This document shows, in pieces, positions 11,901 through 21,439 of a stretch of 64,000 bases of DNA. Below the pieces are notes generated by a model. That model saw only the letters and a list, made by a program, of their open reading frames with translations, was not told the DNA's origin and made no database searches. The position numbers and the translations under genes were made by a program. This DNA is from Paraspadella gotoi (Eukaryota > Chaetognatha), in contig JBJCIZ010000744.1 of NCBI GenBank assembly GCA_051294375.1, forward strand, positions 438,264-502,263, written 5' to 3'. The first letter of the stretch is position 1, and every line of letters starts with the position of its first letter.

Positions 11901-13490
11901 CCACTTTTCTTCTCTCCTATCTCCCTATTTTCTCTCCTATTTCCTCGACTCTATCTTTCTTTCTTTCCTCCTTTCCTTTCCTCCTCCCTTTCCTCTCCTT
12001 CTTCTTCGCTCCGCTCCCATAAAAGATGGAAATGGCGGCGGAACCGCAAAACGACTGCCTCGCGAATCGAGGCTCGAAATAATAATTCTCAGCGAAAAAT
12101 TTTCTTTTTTCCTCTCTCTCTCTCGGACTCAATTGGGCAACCATTTTCCGAGAGTGGCCCATTTCTTTAAATTAATTTTGAATCAAAATATTAAAATTTA
12201 TTAAAATATTTAATTAAGCTATTAATTCAAACCTAAAATCTTGATCCTCATAACCTTAAACCCTAAAACAAAATGTTTAACCAAATCCCCCAATTTAATG
12301 ATTAACGGCCTAACGCTTACCCTTATTTTTAACCTCTATTTTAATCTTTAAACATTAATGACTTATTTAATTCTGATTTAAAGCTGGAATGTGGCACTTG
12401 GTTAGAAAGCTATAATCCGCTCATTTCTCTCGTCCAACTCTCCCAAAATTTAATTTCATGTTTTTTTTTTTCAAGTCGAGTCTAGACTTTTGGTTGTTCG
12501 ATGAACATTAAATTTTATATTTTACCTTCTTTTACTTTTTTTAACGGCTTTACAATATGCGTGAAGGAACTCGTAAAGGAATATTTTAGGCCGTTGTTTT
12601 TTAGGTGGGGGGAAGAAAAAGTGAATTTGGTTTAAAACTGGTTTTAGGTGCGCGACAGCGAAAGGGTCTTCCGGAAAAATATCAATATCCATGAATGGAG
12701 GGGTTGATTTAATGTAGGATTTTCTTTGCGGTTACAACTGGTTGTTTAATTAATAATGAATCGAAACTTAATCATGACGATGTTATCTTACATTCGTCTA
12801 TAGAGATTTCAAAAAACCGTCCGCTTAGAATTGTTGGAAAATGTTTTTAAATAATTGCAAAGTTACATATCGTTGTAATAATTATAATATTAACTTGTAT
12901 TTTCCGCCGCAAGAGAAAATGCATATTCTCTTCAATAATTTTTTTTTCCTTGATCAATTATCCCTGTAACTTACAGGAAATGGCAAAAATCTAATTTTTA
13001 AATCGCCCACACACACACACACAATTTGAAATATAAGAAACTTGAAATACAAAGTCGAAACATGTCGTTACTGCAAATAAATCGATGTTGAATTCAAAAT
13101 CTGTTTTACTAATCACCCTACACATCTCGCAACCGAAAAGGAAAAGGATTATACAACTAGAAACTAAACACAAATTTTTTTATCCTAGAACTAAACTTTA
13201 AGGTCTGAAGATTAGATTTAATAAATAATATTATACATTTCGTGTTTGTCAATGAGTCACGCATTTTTCCGACCGCACAAGTGCAGGAAATAATTTATTC
13301 TTGGTTTTCGAAATTTGTTTGCAAGTCATGCTTGTTCTTTCGATCTATTTTGCGAAGAACGACCGATTTAAAATAAGCCGGGCTTTTTAATTAAAAAAAA
13401 AAAAAAAACGATTATATTGCTAATGAGTTCAGCTTTATGCGTTTCCTTCAGCTTTTATATGAAATGTGTACAACAGCAAAATAATTATCA
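8994..13490. other. Non-coding DNA upstream of DNMT1 copy 1
   Basis: Mirror of 21440-25825. Mostly AT-rich with no supportable exon. It holds a ~180-bp near-perfect palindrome (about 10990-11175), a small CpG-bearing patch at 11270-11580 followed by CT microsatellites, a second CT-rich patch at 11900-12130, and a (CA)n tract near 13009-13023. Short ORFs here are low-complexity or do not agree with the mirrored copy. Confidence 0.6.
10990..11175. repeat. Near-perfect short palindrome (left copy)
   Basis: Two head-to-head halves meet at about 11085, each containing CTGAAGAAGACTCGTATGTG followed by GAGTCGAAA. Indels relative to the right-arm copy at 23660-23840 break a few pairs, for instance around the GAAAC blocks. 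Confidence 0.8.
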
Positions 13491-13494
13491 TACA

Positions 13495-13640
13495 TTTGGA
13501 AATCTCAGGTGGATAAGACCCTCGGTCCCTCTTACAAATTAATAATAAAGCAGGACCCTTGCAAGCTTTCAATGCAAGACTGAAACCTCGCTTTCCTATC
13601 AATGAATAAAGTGGTATGGCATGTTGTGAGCCATTTATCT
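13495..13640 (-). repeat. Dispersed repeat family M, copy 2 (partial)
   Basis: Contains blocks shared with 59.1-59.7 kb: CTCTTACAA, AAGCAGGACC, TGCAAGCTTTCAAT and TATCAATGAATAAAGTGGTAT. Mirrored at 21300-21435 in the right arm. Confidence 0.55.
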
Positions 13641-15155
13641 AACATTGTCAGGTTAGTAAGTATCGCTGTGAGAACGAGGCGGCGTTGCGGTGAACGTTGC
13701 GCGGCTAAGGGGGCGTGGCTAAACGAGGCGTCAGACTACGAAACGGTGATCGAGAACGAGGCTGGCGACGGGAGAAATGGGATTTCATTCTCCCTCTTGA
13801 TGTCATGCTACTTTAAGTAATGAGGATTTTTTTTTTTGTCTTCTTTTAAACTCTGCTTTTTTTTATTTGCTTTGCTTTTTTATTGATTGACCCTGTATTA
13901 TCACGAAGGTCGCTTTCGAGCGCTTATAAATTCTGAACAATCATCCGAGCAATTCTAATCAGTTCCTACTTATCGATTCCCGAATCCCCAAGTTTTGACT
14001 CTCGCCGCAATCGAAATCTCTCTCCAAACTTCTCACTTTTCATTTTGACCGCGCTTCATCCTCTTCCTGCCTACGGCTTCCTCCTCTTCCTCCTCCTCCT
14101 TCTTGTTGTTTTTCGGCTCTCACTACGTGACGTCATCCCGCGGTTTCGACCGTTCTTTTTGTTTTCAGCCAATGAGAGGTCGCCGCGCGACGCCCGAAAA
14201 AAAAACAAAAATCCAACGCCCGAAATGTTTTTCGGCGTCTTGACGCGGGAAAGGAAAGACTTAGATCGGGAAATCCCAAATTTTTTACCAAAATTTTCGG
14301 GCGGGGGAAGGTTTATATATGAGTATAAATGATGTTATATTGTTTTAAAATGTGATGAATGTCAAACTGATCCCTATCGGCTTCTCGGCTTTCTGATCAC
14401 GTATTTGTCGGTTTGTGATTTCCGCCTGTTTTAGTTTTTTCAGTTTGCTGATTTAACTTAAAAAAAAAATAAAGATGATTGCTGCTACAGCAATTGTAAA
14501 AAAAACAAACTTGAAACTTGAAAACTGATGAAACAAAAATGAAATTACAAAGTAAAAGTACAATGCTTGAAAACTACATACAATTTTACAATGGGAATTA
14601 CAATGCTTGAAAACTACAACATTTTACCAAATGTTAAACTCTAAATTGAGTTTCGAAAAAAATGAAAGAAAAAAGACATTTGATTTTGAATTCTGTGAGC
14701 GCACGATTTCTCCTTCGGGATCACGCGGAAGAGCAAAGAGAGAGAGAGGAGAGCGAGAAGAGCGGGCGCGCGCTCGAACGAAATGTCCTAGACCAAATTA
14801 CTAATGCCTTTGCTACTTGCCTCTTTGGCGCAAAGGCTGGGCGCTAAGGAGTTTTGAGGAAATTTCTCTTATGGGGGTGGATCTGAAAAAGGAGAATGGG
14901 GTAAGAGGGAGGGCGAGGGGGCCAATGGTGGGTATTGGGGAGGGGGTGTAAGGCTGGGGGAGAGGCGCAACGCGCGAGAGGCGAAAGAAAGATAGATTTC
15001 GCCCGGCGGTCGGCTGGAAACTGCTTCTTTTCTGTCAGCCTGCGAATGAAAAATGACGACCTCTGACGTTTACAACAAAGATAAATAATTGGTTGAAGAG
15101 AGCCAAACAAACGGGGAGAAGGGAGAAGGGAGGGAGAGAGAGAGAGGGAGAGGGA

Positions 15156-15212
<57 letters not shown>

Positions 15213-15785
15213 AGAGAGGAAAGAAAGGGAAAGACTGGGTTGAAGTTGAGGATAAAGAATTCCAGAAGACGAGAAGGTTTTCGAGAAAGAAAAAAAGAAG
15301 AGAAAGCAAAGAAAAAGAAAGAAAAAAGAAGAAGAGAAACCGGATAGTGAATTACGCGGGGAAAAGGAAAAAGGAAAAGGAAAAGGAAAAAGGAAAAGGA
15401 AAAAAGAAAGAGAGCGAACCGGAGGAAAACGATGTCGAGTGCGTTTGATTTTTTTTTTCAAAATGCATCTGGAAAAGATAATATTGCGATATAATTGTTA
15501 TCAATTAGTTCCGGGTCACAAAAAAAGGCCGAAAAATTGTTTTTTGGGGTTAAAATTTAACAGAAAAATTGTTCAGAAAAATTATTACTACTGTTCCTAT
15601 ATTCTCTATTGAAAAGAAAAATTATATTGTTCTCCGTTAGTATCACGAGTGACGACGGGATAAATATCGCCCTCGACACTGAATTAATTTTTCACAGGAA
15701 AATTTAAGTCGCGGTGATGGATGATTGTTTAATGTTTTTATTATTGATGTCTGGATTTAAAATCATCGTCGAGTATTACACATTC
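13641..15785. other. Mixed non-coding DNA with GA microsatellites
   Basis: Outside the promoter-like patch this holds AT-rich DNA, a GA-rich microsatellite (about 15120-15235) and GGAAAA repeats (15360-15410). The long Ser/Leu and Glu/Arg frames are products of those repeats. Mirrored in the right arm at about 19220-21300. Confidence 0.6.
14110..14300 (-). promoter_or_regulatory. Promoter-like patch with CRE, CCAAT and E2F-like sites (left copy)
   Basis: A CpG-rich patch carries TGACGTCA at 14128-14135, CAGCCAATGAGAG at about 14165-14178 and GCGGGAAA (complement TTTCCCGC) near 14246. These are CREB/ATF, NF-Y and E2F consensus sites. The patch lies about 5 kb upstream of the DNMT1 exon carrying the start codon and could be a promoter for an untranslated first exon. 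That is inference; no transcript evidence is available. Confidence 0.35.
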
Positions 15786-16440
15786 CTCTCCTTTCCTCTT
15801 ATTCCTCCCCTACCTCTCTTACGTCCTCTCTTTCGTTGTCCTTATCCCTCTCTTTTCCTCCACCTCTTCTCTCTAATTCCTGCCGTGTTTCTCTCCTTTC
15901 CTATCCTCCTCTCTTCCTCCAATCTCTTCACAGGAAGGGGAGAAAAATCTTTCCTCTTCCCCCTTCTCTCCCTCCCCCTCTCTTTACCGCTCTGGTCCCT
16001 TTCCTCGCCTCCTTCCCTCCTCTCTTTCCCCTTCTCTTCCTCCCGTCCCTCCCTATAATTTCTTATCCCCAATCCTCTTCCTCCCTCTCCTCCTCCTTTT
16101 CTTCCCCCTCCTCTTCTCCTCCCTCCCTCATCTTTCCCCGTCCTCTTCCTCCCGTCCCTCTCTTCCTCCCTCCTCCTCTTCCCCCCCCTCCTCTTCTCCC
16201 TACCTCTCTCTCCTCCCTCCTGCTTCCCCTTCCCTCTTCCCCTCCTCTTCCTCACTCCCTCCCTCTCTTCCCCTCCTCTTCCTGCCTCCCTCCTCTCTTC
16301 ACCCTCCTCTTCCTCCCTCCCTTCCCTCTTTCACCCTCCTCTCCTCCTTCCTCCCTCTCTCCCCCTCCTCTTCCGCCCCTCCTCTCTCCCTCCCTCCCTC
16401 TCTTACCCCACTCCTCTTCGCCTCCTCCCTCCCTCCCCCC
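15785..16440 (+). repeat. ~650-bp polypyrimidine tract
   Basis: Almost pure C/T on the plus strand, built from degenerate units of CCTCTTCCTCCCTCCC type. The matching part of the right arm is almost entirely an N gap (18435-19069). Homopurine-homopyrimidine tracts of this length can form triplex DNA and stall polymerases. No gene is supported. Confidence 0.9.
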
Positions 16441-17520
16441 AATCCGACTTTCGGCGCAAAAGATAAATGACGTCGCCTCCGTGATAAATCAATACCCTAA
16501 AATATTTTCCTCTCCATTTTCCATTTTGATCAAGGTGGTGGTGAATAATTCATTTTTCGCGCCTTCTTTCGCACCGGCCTCCCCGTTGCTGCCCGGACGC
16601 CGGGGACGACGCGGAGACCGACGCCGGTTTTTTCTTATCTTCCTTTCTCGGATCGGGGGTTGGCGGCTCTTTGGTCGCCTTTTGTCGGCTTTGTCGCGGT
16701 TCGATACGCCTGTCGCCATCTGGGACGAACTGGTTGGTTGGAAATATCTCATCTCTCTCTGTCTACTCTCTCTCTTCTCTCTCTCTCATCTCTCTCCTCT
16801 CTCTTGGGGTTAGTAGCCATCCCTTGTCTTCGAGGGAATTATATGACCTCTCTCTCCCTCTCTCTCCTCTCTCTCTCTCTCTCTCCTCGTCTGCGATCCC
16901 GTTATCGACGGGGGTGTCCCAAGATCGGCGCCTTAAGGCCGATATTGATAGAAGACCCAAGAGATGCGGTCGTTTCGTCGTCGTCGTTTTGTTTTTTTTA
17001 TTGTTTCCTTTTTGTTTTGTATGTTTTTTGAATGTATAATATTATACATTTATTGTACTTATACTGTAATATAAATTTTTTGGCTTTACTTTCTTATTTA
17101 GATTTTTTTTTGGAATTAGAGCTTAAGATTTTATTTTAGATTTGTTTTAGAATTTAAATTTTGTTTTAGAATTTAGTTTTTAGATTTAGTTTTAGATTTA
17201 GAATGTGACCGTTTGCTTGGGCAGAGCGGCATCACTGGTCCGCTTATTCGAGATGGACAGGAAAGGAAGACAAGAAAGAAGAGCAAAACATGAAGATAGG
17301 AAAGAAAGTAGAAGGAAAGAAAGAAGAAAGAAAAAGGAAAGAAAAGAAAGTTTTCTTTCCAAAGTCGAGGCGTCTCATCGATGCAACAAATTCGACGGGA
17401 GGCAGATGAAGCGCGCGAGCCTGCGCGGGGGAAGCTCGAAACGGGAAAGGGGTAGGGGTAAGGGGGGTAAGGGAGCAGGGGAAAGAGAAGGGGTGAGAGG
17501 TGAAGGATAAAGGGGTAAAG
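16441..17520. other. Palindrome core, left side
   Basis: Contains a GC-rich patch (16560-16720) with CGCCGG/GGAGACCGACG repeats, CT microsatellites (16750-16890), AT-rich DNA with TTTAGATTTAG-like repeats, and GAAA-rich DNA from 17250 to 17360. The centre of symmetry is about 17520. No gene seen. Confidence 0.65.
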
Positions 17521-18042
17521 GGAGAATTAGGAACGAAGGTTTTTAGGGGTATGAGAGAAGATAAGTTTTGGGTAAGATAGATAAGAAAAGGAAAACGGGA
17601 TGGTTTTTTCCGTTTCGAGTCCCCCGGGGCTCGCGCTTCATCTGCCTCCCGTCGAATTTGTTTGCATCGATGAGACGCCTCGACTTTGGAAAGAAACTTT
17701 CTTTCTTTCCTTTTTCTTTCTTTCTTTCTTTCCTTCTATCTTTCTTTCTATCTTCATTTTTTGTCTTTCTTTCTGTCTTCCTTTCCTTCCATCTTCGAAT
17801 AAGCGACCAGTGATGCGCTCTGCCCAAGCAAACGGTCACATTCTAAATCTAAAACTAAATCTAAAACTAAATCTAAAACAAAATTTAAATTCTAAACTAA
17901 ATCTAAAATAAAATCTTAAGCTCTAATTCCAAAAAAAAATCTAAATAAGAAAGTAAGCCAAAATTTTATATACAGTATAAGTACAATATAATGTATAATA
18001 TTATACATTCAAAAAACATACAAAACAAAAAAGAAACAATAA

Positions 18043-18347
18043 NNNNNNNNNNNNNNNNNNNNNNNNNNNNNNNNNNNNNNNNNNNNNNNNNNNNNNNNNN
18101 NNNNNNNNNNNNNNNNNNNNNNNNNNNNNNNNNNNNNNNNNNNNNNNNNNNNNNNNNNNNNNNNNNNNNNNNNNNNNNNNNNNNNNNNNNNNNNNNNNNN
18201 NNNNNNNNNNNNNNNNNNNNNNNNNNNNNNNNNNNNNNNNNNNNNNNNNNNNNNNNNNNNNNNNNNNNNNNNNNNNNNNNNNNNNNNNNNNNNNNNNNNN
18301 NNNNNNNNNNNNNNNNNNNNNNNNNNNNNNNNNNNNNNNNNNNNNNN
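18043..18347. other. Assembly gap (305 N)
   Basis: The flanks match left-arm positions 16998 and 16690, so the predicted missing length is about 307 bp, almost exactly the N count. The left-arm filler is CT microsatellite. Confidence 0.98.
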
Positions 18348-18434
18348 AGCCGACAAAGCCGCCAACCCCCGATCCGAGAAAGGGAAGATAAAGAAAAAAC
18401 CGGCGTCGGTCTCCGGCGTCGGTCTCCGGCGTCG

Positions 18435-19069
18435 NNNNNNNNNNNNNNNNNNNNNNNNNNNNNNNNNNNNNNNNNNNNNNNNNNNNNNNNNNNNNNNNNN
18501 NNNNNNNNNNNNNNNNNNNNNNNNNNNNNNNNNNNNNNNNNNNNNNNNNNNNNNNNNNNNNNNNNNNNNNNNNNNNNNNNNNNNNNNNNNNNNNNNNNNN
18601 NNNNNNNNNNNNNNNNNNNNNNNNNNNNNNNNNNNNNNNNNNNNNNNNNNNNNNNNNNNNNNNNNNNNNNNNNNNNNNNNNNNNNNNNNNNNNNNNNNNN
18701 NNNNNNNNNNNNNNNNNNNNNNNNNNNNNNNNNNNNNNNNNNNNNNNNNNNNNNNNNNNNNNNNNNNNNNNNNNNNNNNNNNNNNNNNNNNNNNNNNNNN
18801 NNNNNNNNNNNNNNNNNNNNNNNNNNNNNNNNNNNNNNNNNNNNNNNNNNNNNNNNNNNNNNNNNNNNNNNNNNNNNNNNNNNNNNNNNNNNNNNNNNNN
18901 NNNNNNNNNNNNNNNNNNNNNNNNNNNNNNNNNNNNNNNNNNNNNNNNNNNNNNNNNNNNNNNNNNNNNNNNNNNNNNNNNNNNNNNNNNNNNNNNNNNN
19001 NNNNNNNNNNNNNNNNNNNNNNNNNNNNNNNNNNNNNNNNNNNNNNNNNNNNNNNNNNNNNNNNNNNNN
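18435..19069. other. Assembly gap (635 N)
   Basis: The flanks match left-arm positions of about 16590 and 15936, predicting about 654 bp of polypyrimidine tract. The 87-bp island between the two gaps holds repeats of the CGGCGTCGGTCTC unit. Confidence 0.98.
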
Positions 19070-19219
19070 TTCCTGTGAAGAGATGGAGGAAGAGAGGAGA
19101 TAGGAAGAGGAGAGAAACAGGGAGGAATAGAGAGGAAGAGGTGGAGGAAAGAGAGGGATAAGGGACAACGAGAGAGGAGTGAAGAGAGGTAGGGGAGGAA
19201 TAGAGAGGAAAGGGAGAGG

Positions 19220-19739
19220 AATGTGTAATACTCGACGATGATTTTAAATCAGACATCAATAATAAACATTAAACAATGCTCCATCACCGCGACTTAATTT
19301 TCGTGAAAATTAATTCAGTGTGAGGGCGATATTTATCCCGTCGCTCACTCGTGACTAACGAGAACATATAATTTTTCTTTCAATAGAGAATTTAGAACAG
19401 TAGTATAATTCTGAAAATCTTTTATACACATCGCTTGTGACCGGAAACTAATGATAACAATTAATATCGCAATTTATCTTTTCCAGATGATTTGAAAAAA
19501 AAAAATCAAACGCACTCGACATCGTTTTCCTCCGTCGCTCTCTTTCTTTTTTCCTTTTCCTTTTTCCTTTTTTCCTTTTTCCTTTTTCCTTTTCCTCCCG
19601 CGTAATCACTTCCGGTTTCTCTTCTTCTTTTTTCTTTTTTTTCTTTCTTTCTTTCTTTTTTTCTTTCTCGAAAACCTTCTCGTCTTCTGGAATTCTTTAT
19701 CCTCAACTTCACCCAGTTCTTTTTTTCTTCTCTCTTCTC

Positions 19740-19778
<39 letters not shown>

Positions 19779-21300
19779 TCTCCTCTCTCTCTCTCCCTCT
19801 CTCTCTCTCCCTCCCTTCTCCCTTCTCCCCGTTTGTTGCTCTCTTCAACAATTATTTATCTTTGTTGTAAAACGTCAGGAAGGTCGTCATTTTTCATCGC
19901 AGGCTGACAGAAAAGAAGCAGTTCCACCGACGCCGGGGCGAATCTAATCTTTCTTTCTGCCTCTCGCGCGTTGCGCCTCTCCCCCAGCCTTCACACCCCC
20001 TCCCCCAGACCCACCATTGCCCCCTCGCCCTCCCTCTTACCCCCCATCTCCCTTTTTCAGATCCACCATCTAAGAAATTTCCTCAAACTCCCTCAGCGCC
20101 CAGCCTTTGCGCCAAAGAGGCAAGTAGCAAAGGCATTAGTAATTTGGGTCTAGGACATTTCGTTCGAGCGCGCGCCCCGCTCTCTCGCTCTCTCTCTCTC
20201 TCTTGCTCTCGCGCGTGATCCCGAAAGGAGAAATCGTGCGCTCACAGAATTCAAAATCAAATGTCTTTTTTTCTTTTCATTTTTTTCGAACAATTTGTAA
20301 CTTAAAGTTTAGTTTTAGCCATTTAACCATTTGGTAAAATGTTGTAGTTTTCAAGCATTGTAATTCCATTTGTAAAATGTTGTAGTTTTCAAGCATTGTA
20401 CTTTTATTTGTAATTTCATTTTTGTTTCATAGTTTCAAGTTTCAAGTTTGTTTTTTTTTACAATTGCTGAGCAGCAATCATCTTTATTTTTTTTTTAAGT
20501 TAAATCCAGCAAACTGAAAAACTAAAACAGGCGGAAATCACAAACCGACAAATACGTGATCAGAAAGCGAGAGCGATAGGGATCAGTGACATCATCACAT
20601 TTTAAAACAATATTAACATCATTTAAACTTTATATAAACCTTCCCCCCCCGAAAATTGGTAAAAAATTGGGATTTCCCGATCTAGTCTTTCCTTTCCCGC
20701 GTCAAGACGCCGAAAAACATTTCGGGCGTTGGATTTTTTTTTTTCGGGCGTCGGCGCGGCGACCTCTCATTGGCTGAAACAAAAGAACGGTCGAAACCGC
20801 GGGGATGACGTCACGTAGTGAGAAGCCGAAAAACAAAAGAGGAGGAGGAGGAAGAGAAGGAGGAAGCGGAGGAGGAAGAGGATGAAGCGCGGTCAAAATG
20901 AAAAGTGAGAAGTTTTGGGAGAGAGATTTCGATTGGGCCGAGAGTCAAAACTTGGGATTCGGGAAATCGATAAGTAAGGAACTGATTAGATTGTCGGATT
21001 GATTGTCAGAATTATAAGGCTCGAAGCGACCTTCGTGATAATACAGGGTCAATCAATAAAAAAGCATGCAAAATAAAAAAAAGCAGAGTTAAAAGAAGAC
21101 AAAAAAAAAATCCTCCATTACTTAAAGTAGCTGACATCAAGAGGGAGAATGAAATCCATTCTCCGTCGCCAGCCTCGTTCTCGATCACCGTTTCGAGTCT
21201 GACGCCTCGTTTGCCACGCCCCCTTAGCCGCCGCCAACGTCACCGCCAACGCCGCCTCGTTCTCACAGCGATACTACTAACCTGACATATGTTAGATAAA
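19220..21300. other. Right-arm non-coding DNA with promoter-like patch
   Basis: Mirror of 13640-15785. Holds CT microsatellites (19735-19815), AT-rich DNA with a repeated TGTAGTTTTCAAGCATTGTA segment near 20341-20400, and the promoter-like patch described next. No exon seen. Confidence 0.6.
20690..20825 (+). promoter_or_regulatory. Promoter-like patch upstream of DNMT1 copy 2
   Basis: In the direction of DNMT1 transcription the order is TTTCCCGC (E2F-like, about 20692), repeated GGGCGT boxes, CTCATTGGCTG (inverted CCAAT box, about 20765) and TGACGTCA (about 20808-20815). Vertebrate DNMT1 is E2F-responsive and cell-cycle regulated, so the fit is reasonable, but the distance to the start codon (about 5 kb) would need a long first intron. 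Confidence 0.35.
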
Positions 21301-21435
21301 TGGCTCACAACAATGCCATACCACTTTATTCATTGATAGGAAAGCGAGGTTCTCAGTCTTGATTGAAAGCTTGCAGGGTCCTGCTTTATTATTAATTTGT
21401 AAGAGGGACCGAGGTCTTATTCCACCTGAGCATTT
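21300..21435 (+). repeat. Dispersed repeat family M, copy 3 (partial)
   Basis: Right-arm counterpart of 13495-13640, with the shared blocks TTTATTCATTGATAGG, TTGAAAGCTTGCA, GGTCCTGCTT and TTTGTAAGAG. Confidence 0.55.
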
Positions 21436-21439
21436 CCAA

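Larger units (their letters stand above)
6471..17520. repeat. Left arm of a ~21.7-kb imperfect palindrome
   Basis: Reverse complement of 17521-28215. Paired landmarks: a coding start at 17205 and 17839, the TGACGTCA sites near 14131 and 20805, the small palindromes at 11085 and 23750, and the DNMT1 start codons at 8993 and 25826. Their midpoints drift only from about 17522 to 17375, so the arms are colinear with small indels. The outermost ~400 bp (6471-6900) is the most degraded part. Missing loop sequence and indel-type differences suggest an artefact (see findings). Confidence 0.9.

Noticed and set aside
15836-16813. 325-codon Ser/Pro/Leu-rich frame
   Set aside because: Translation of a polypyrimidine tract; any frame of such DNA stays open. 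The mirrored arm gives no conserved protein.
17966-19259. 400-codon frames across 17966-19259
   Set aside because: They consist largely of N from two gaps plus microsatellite translation.
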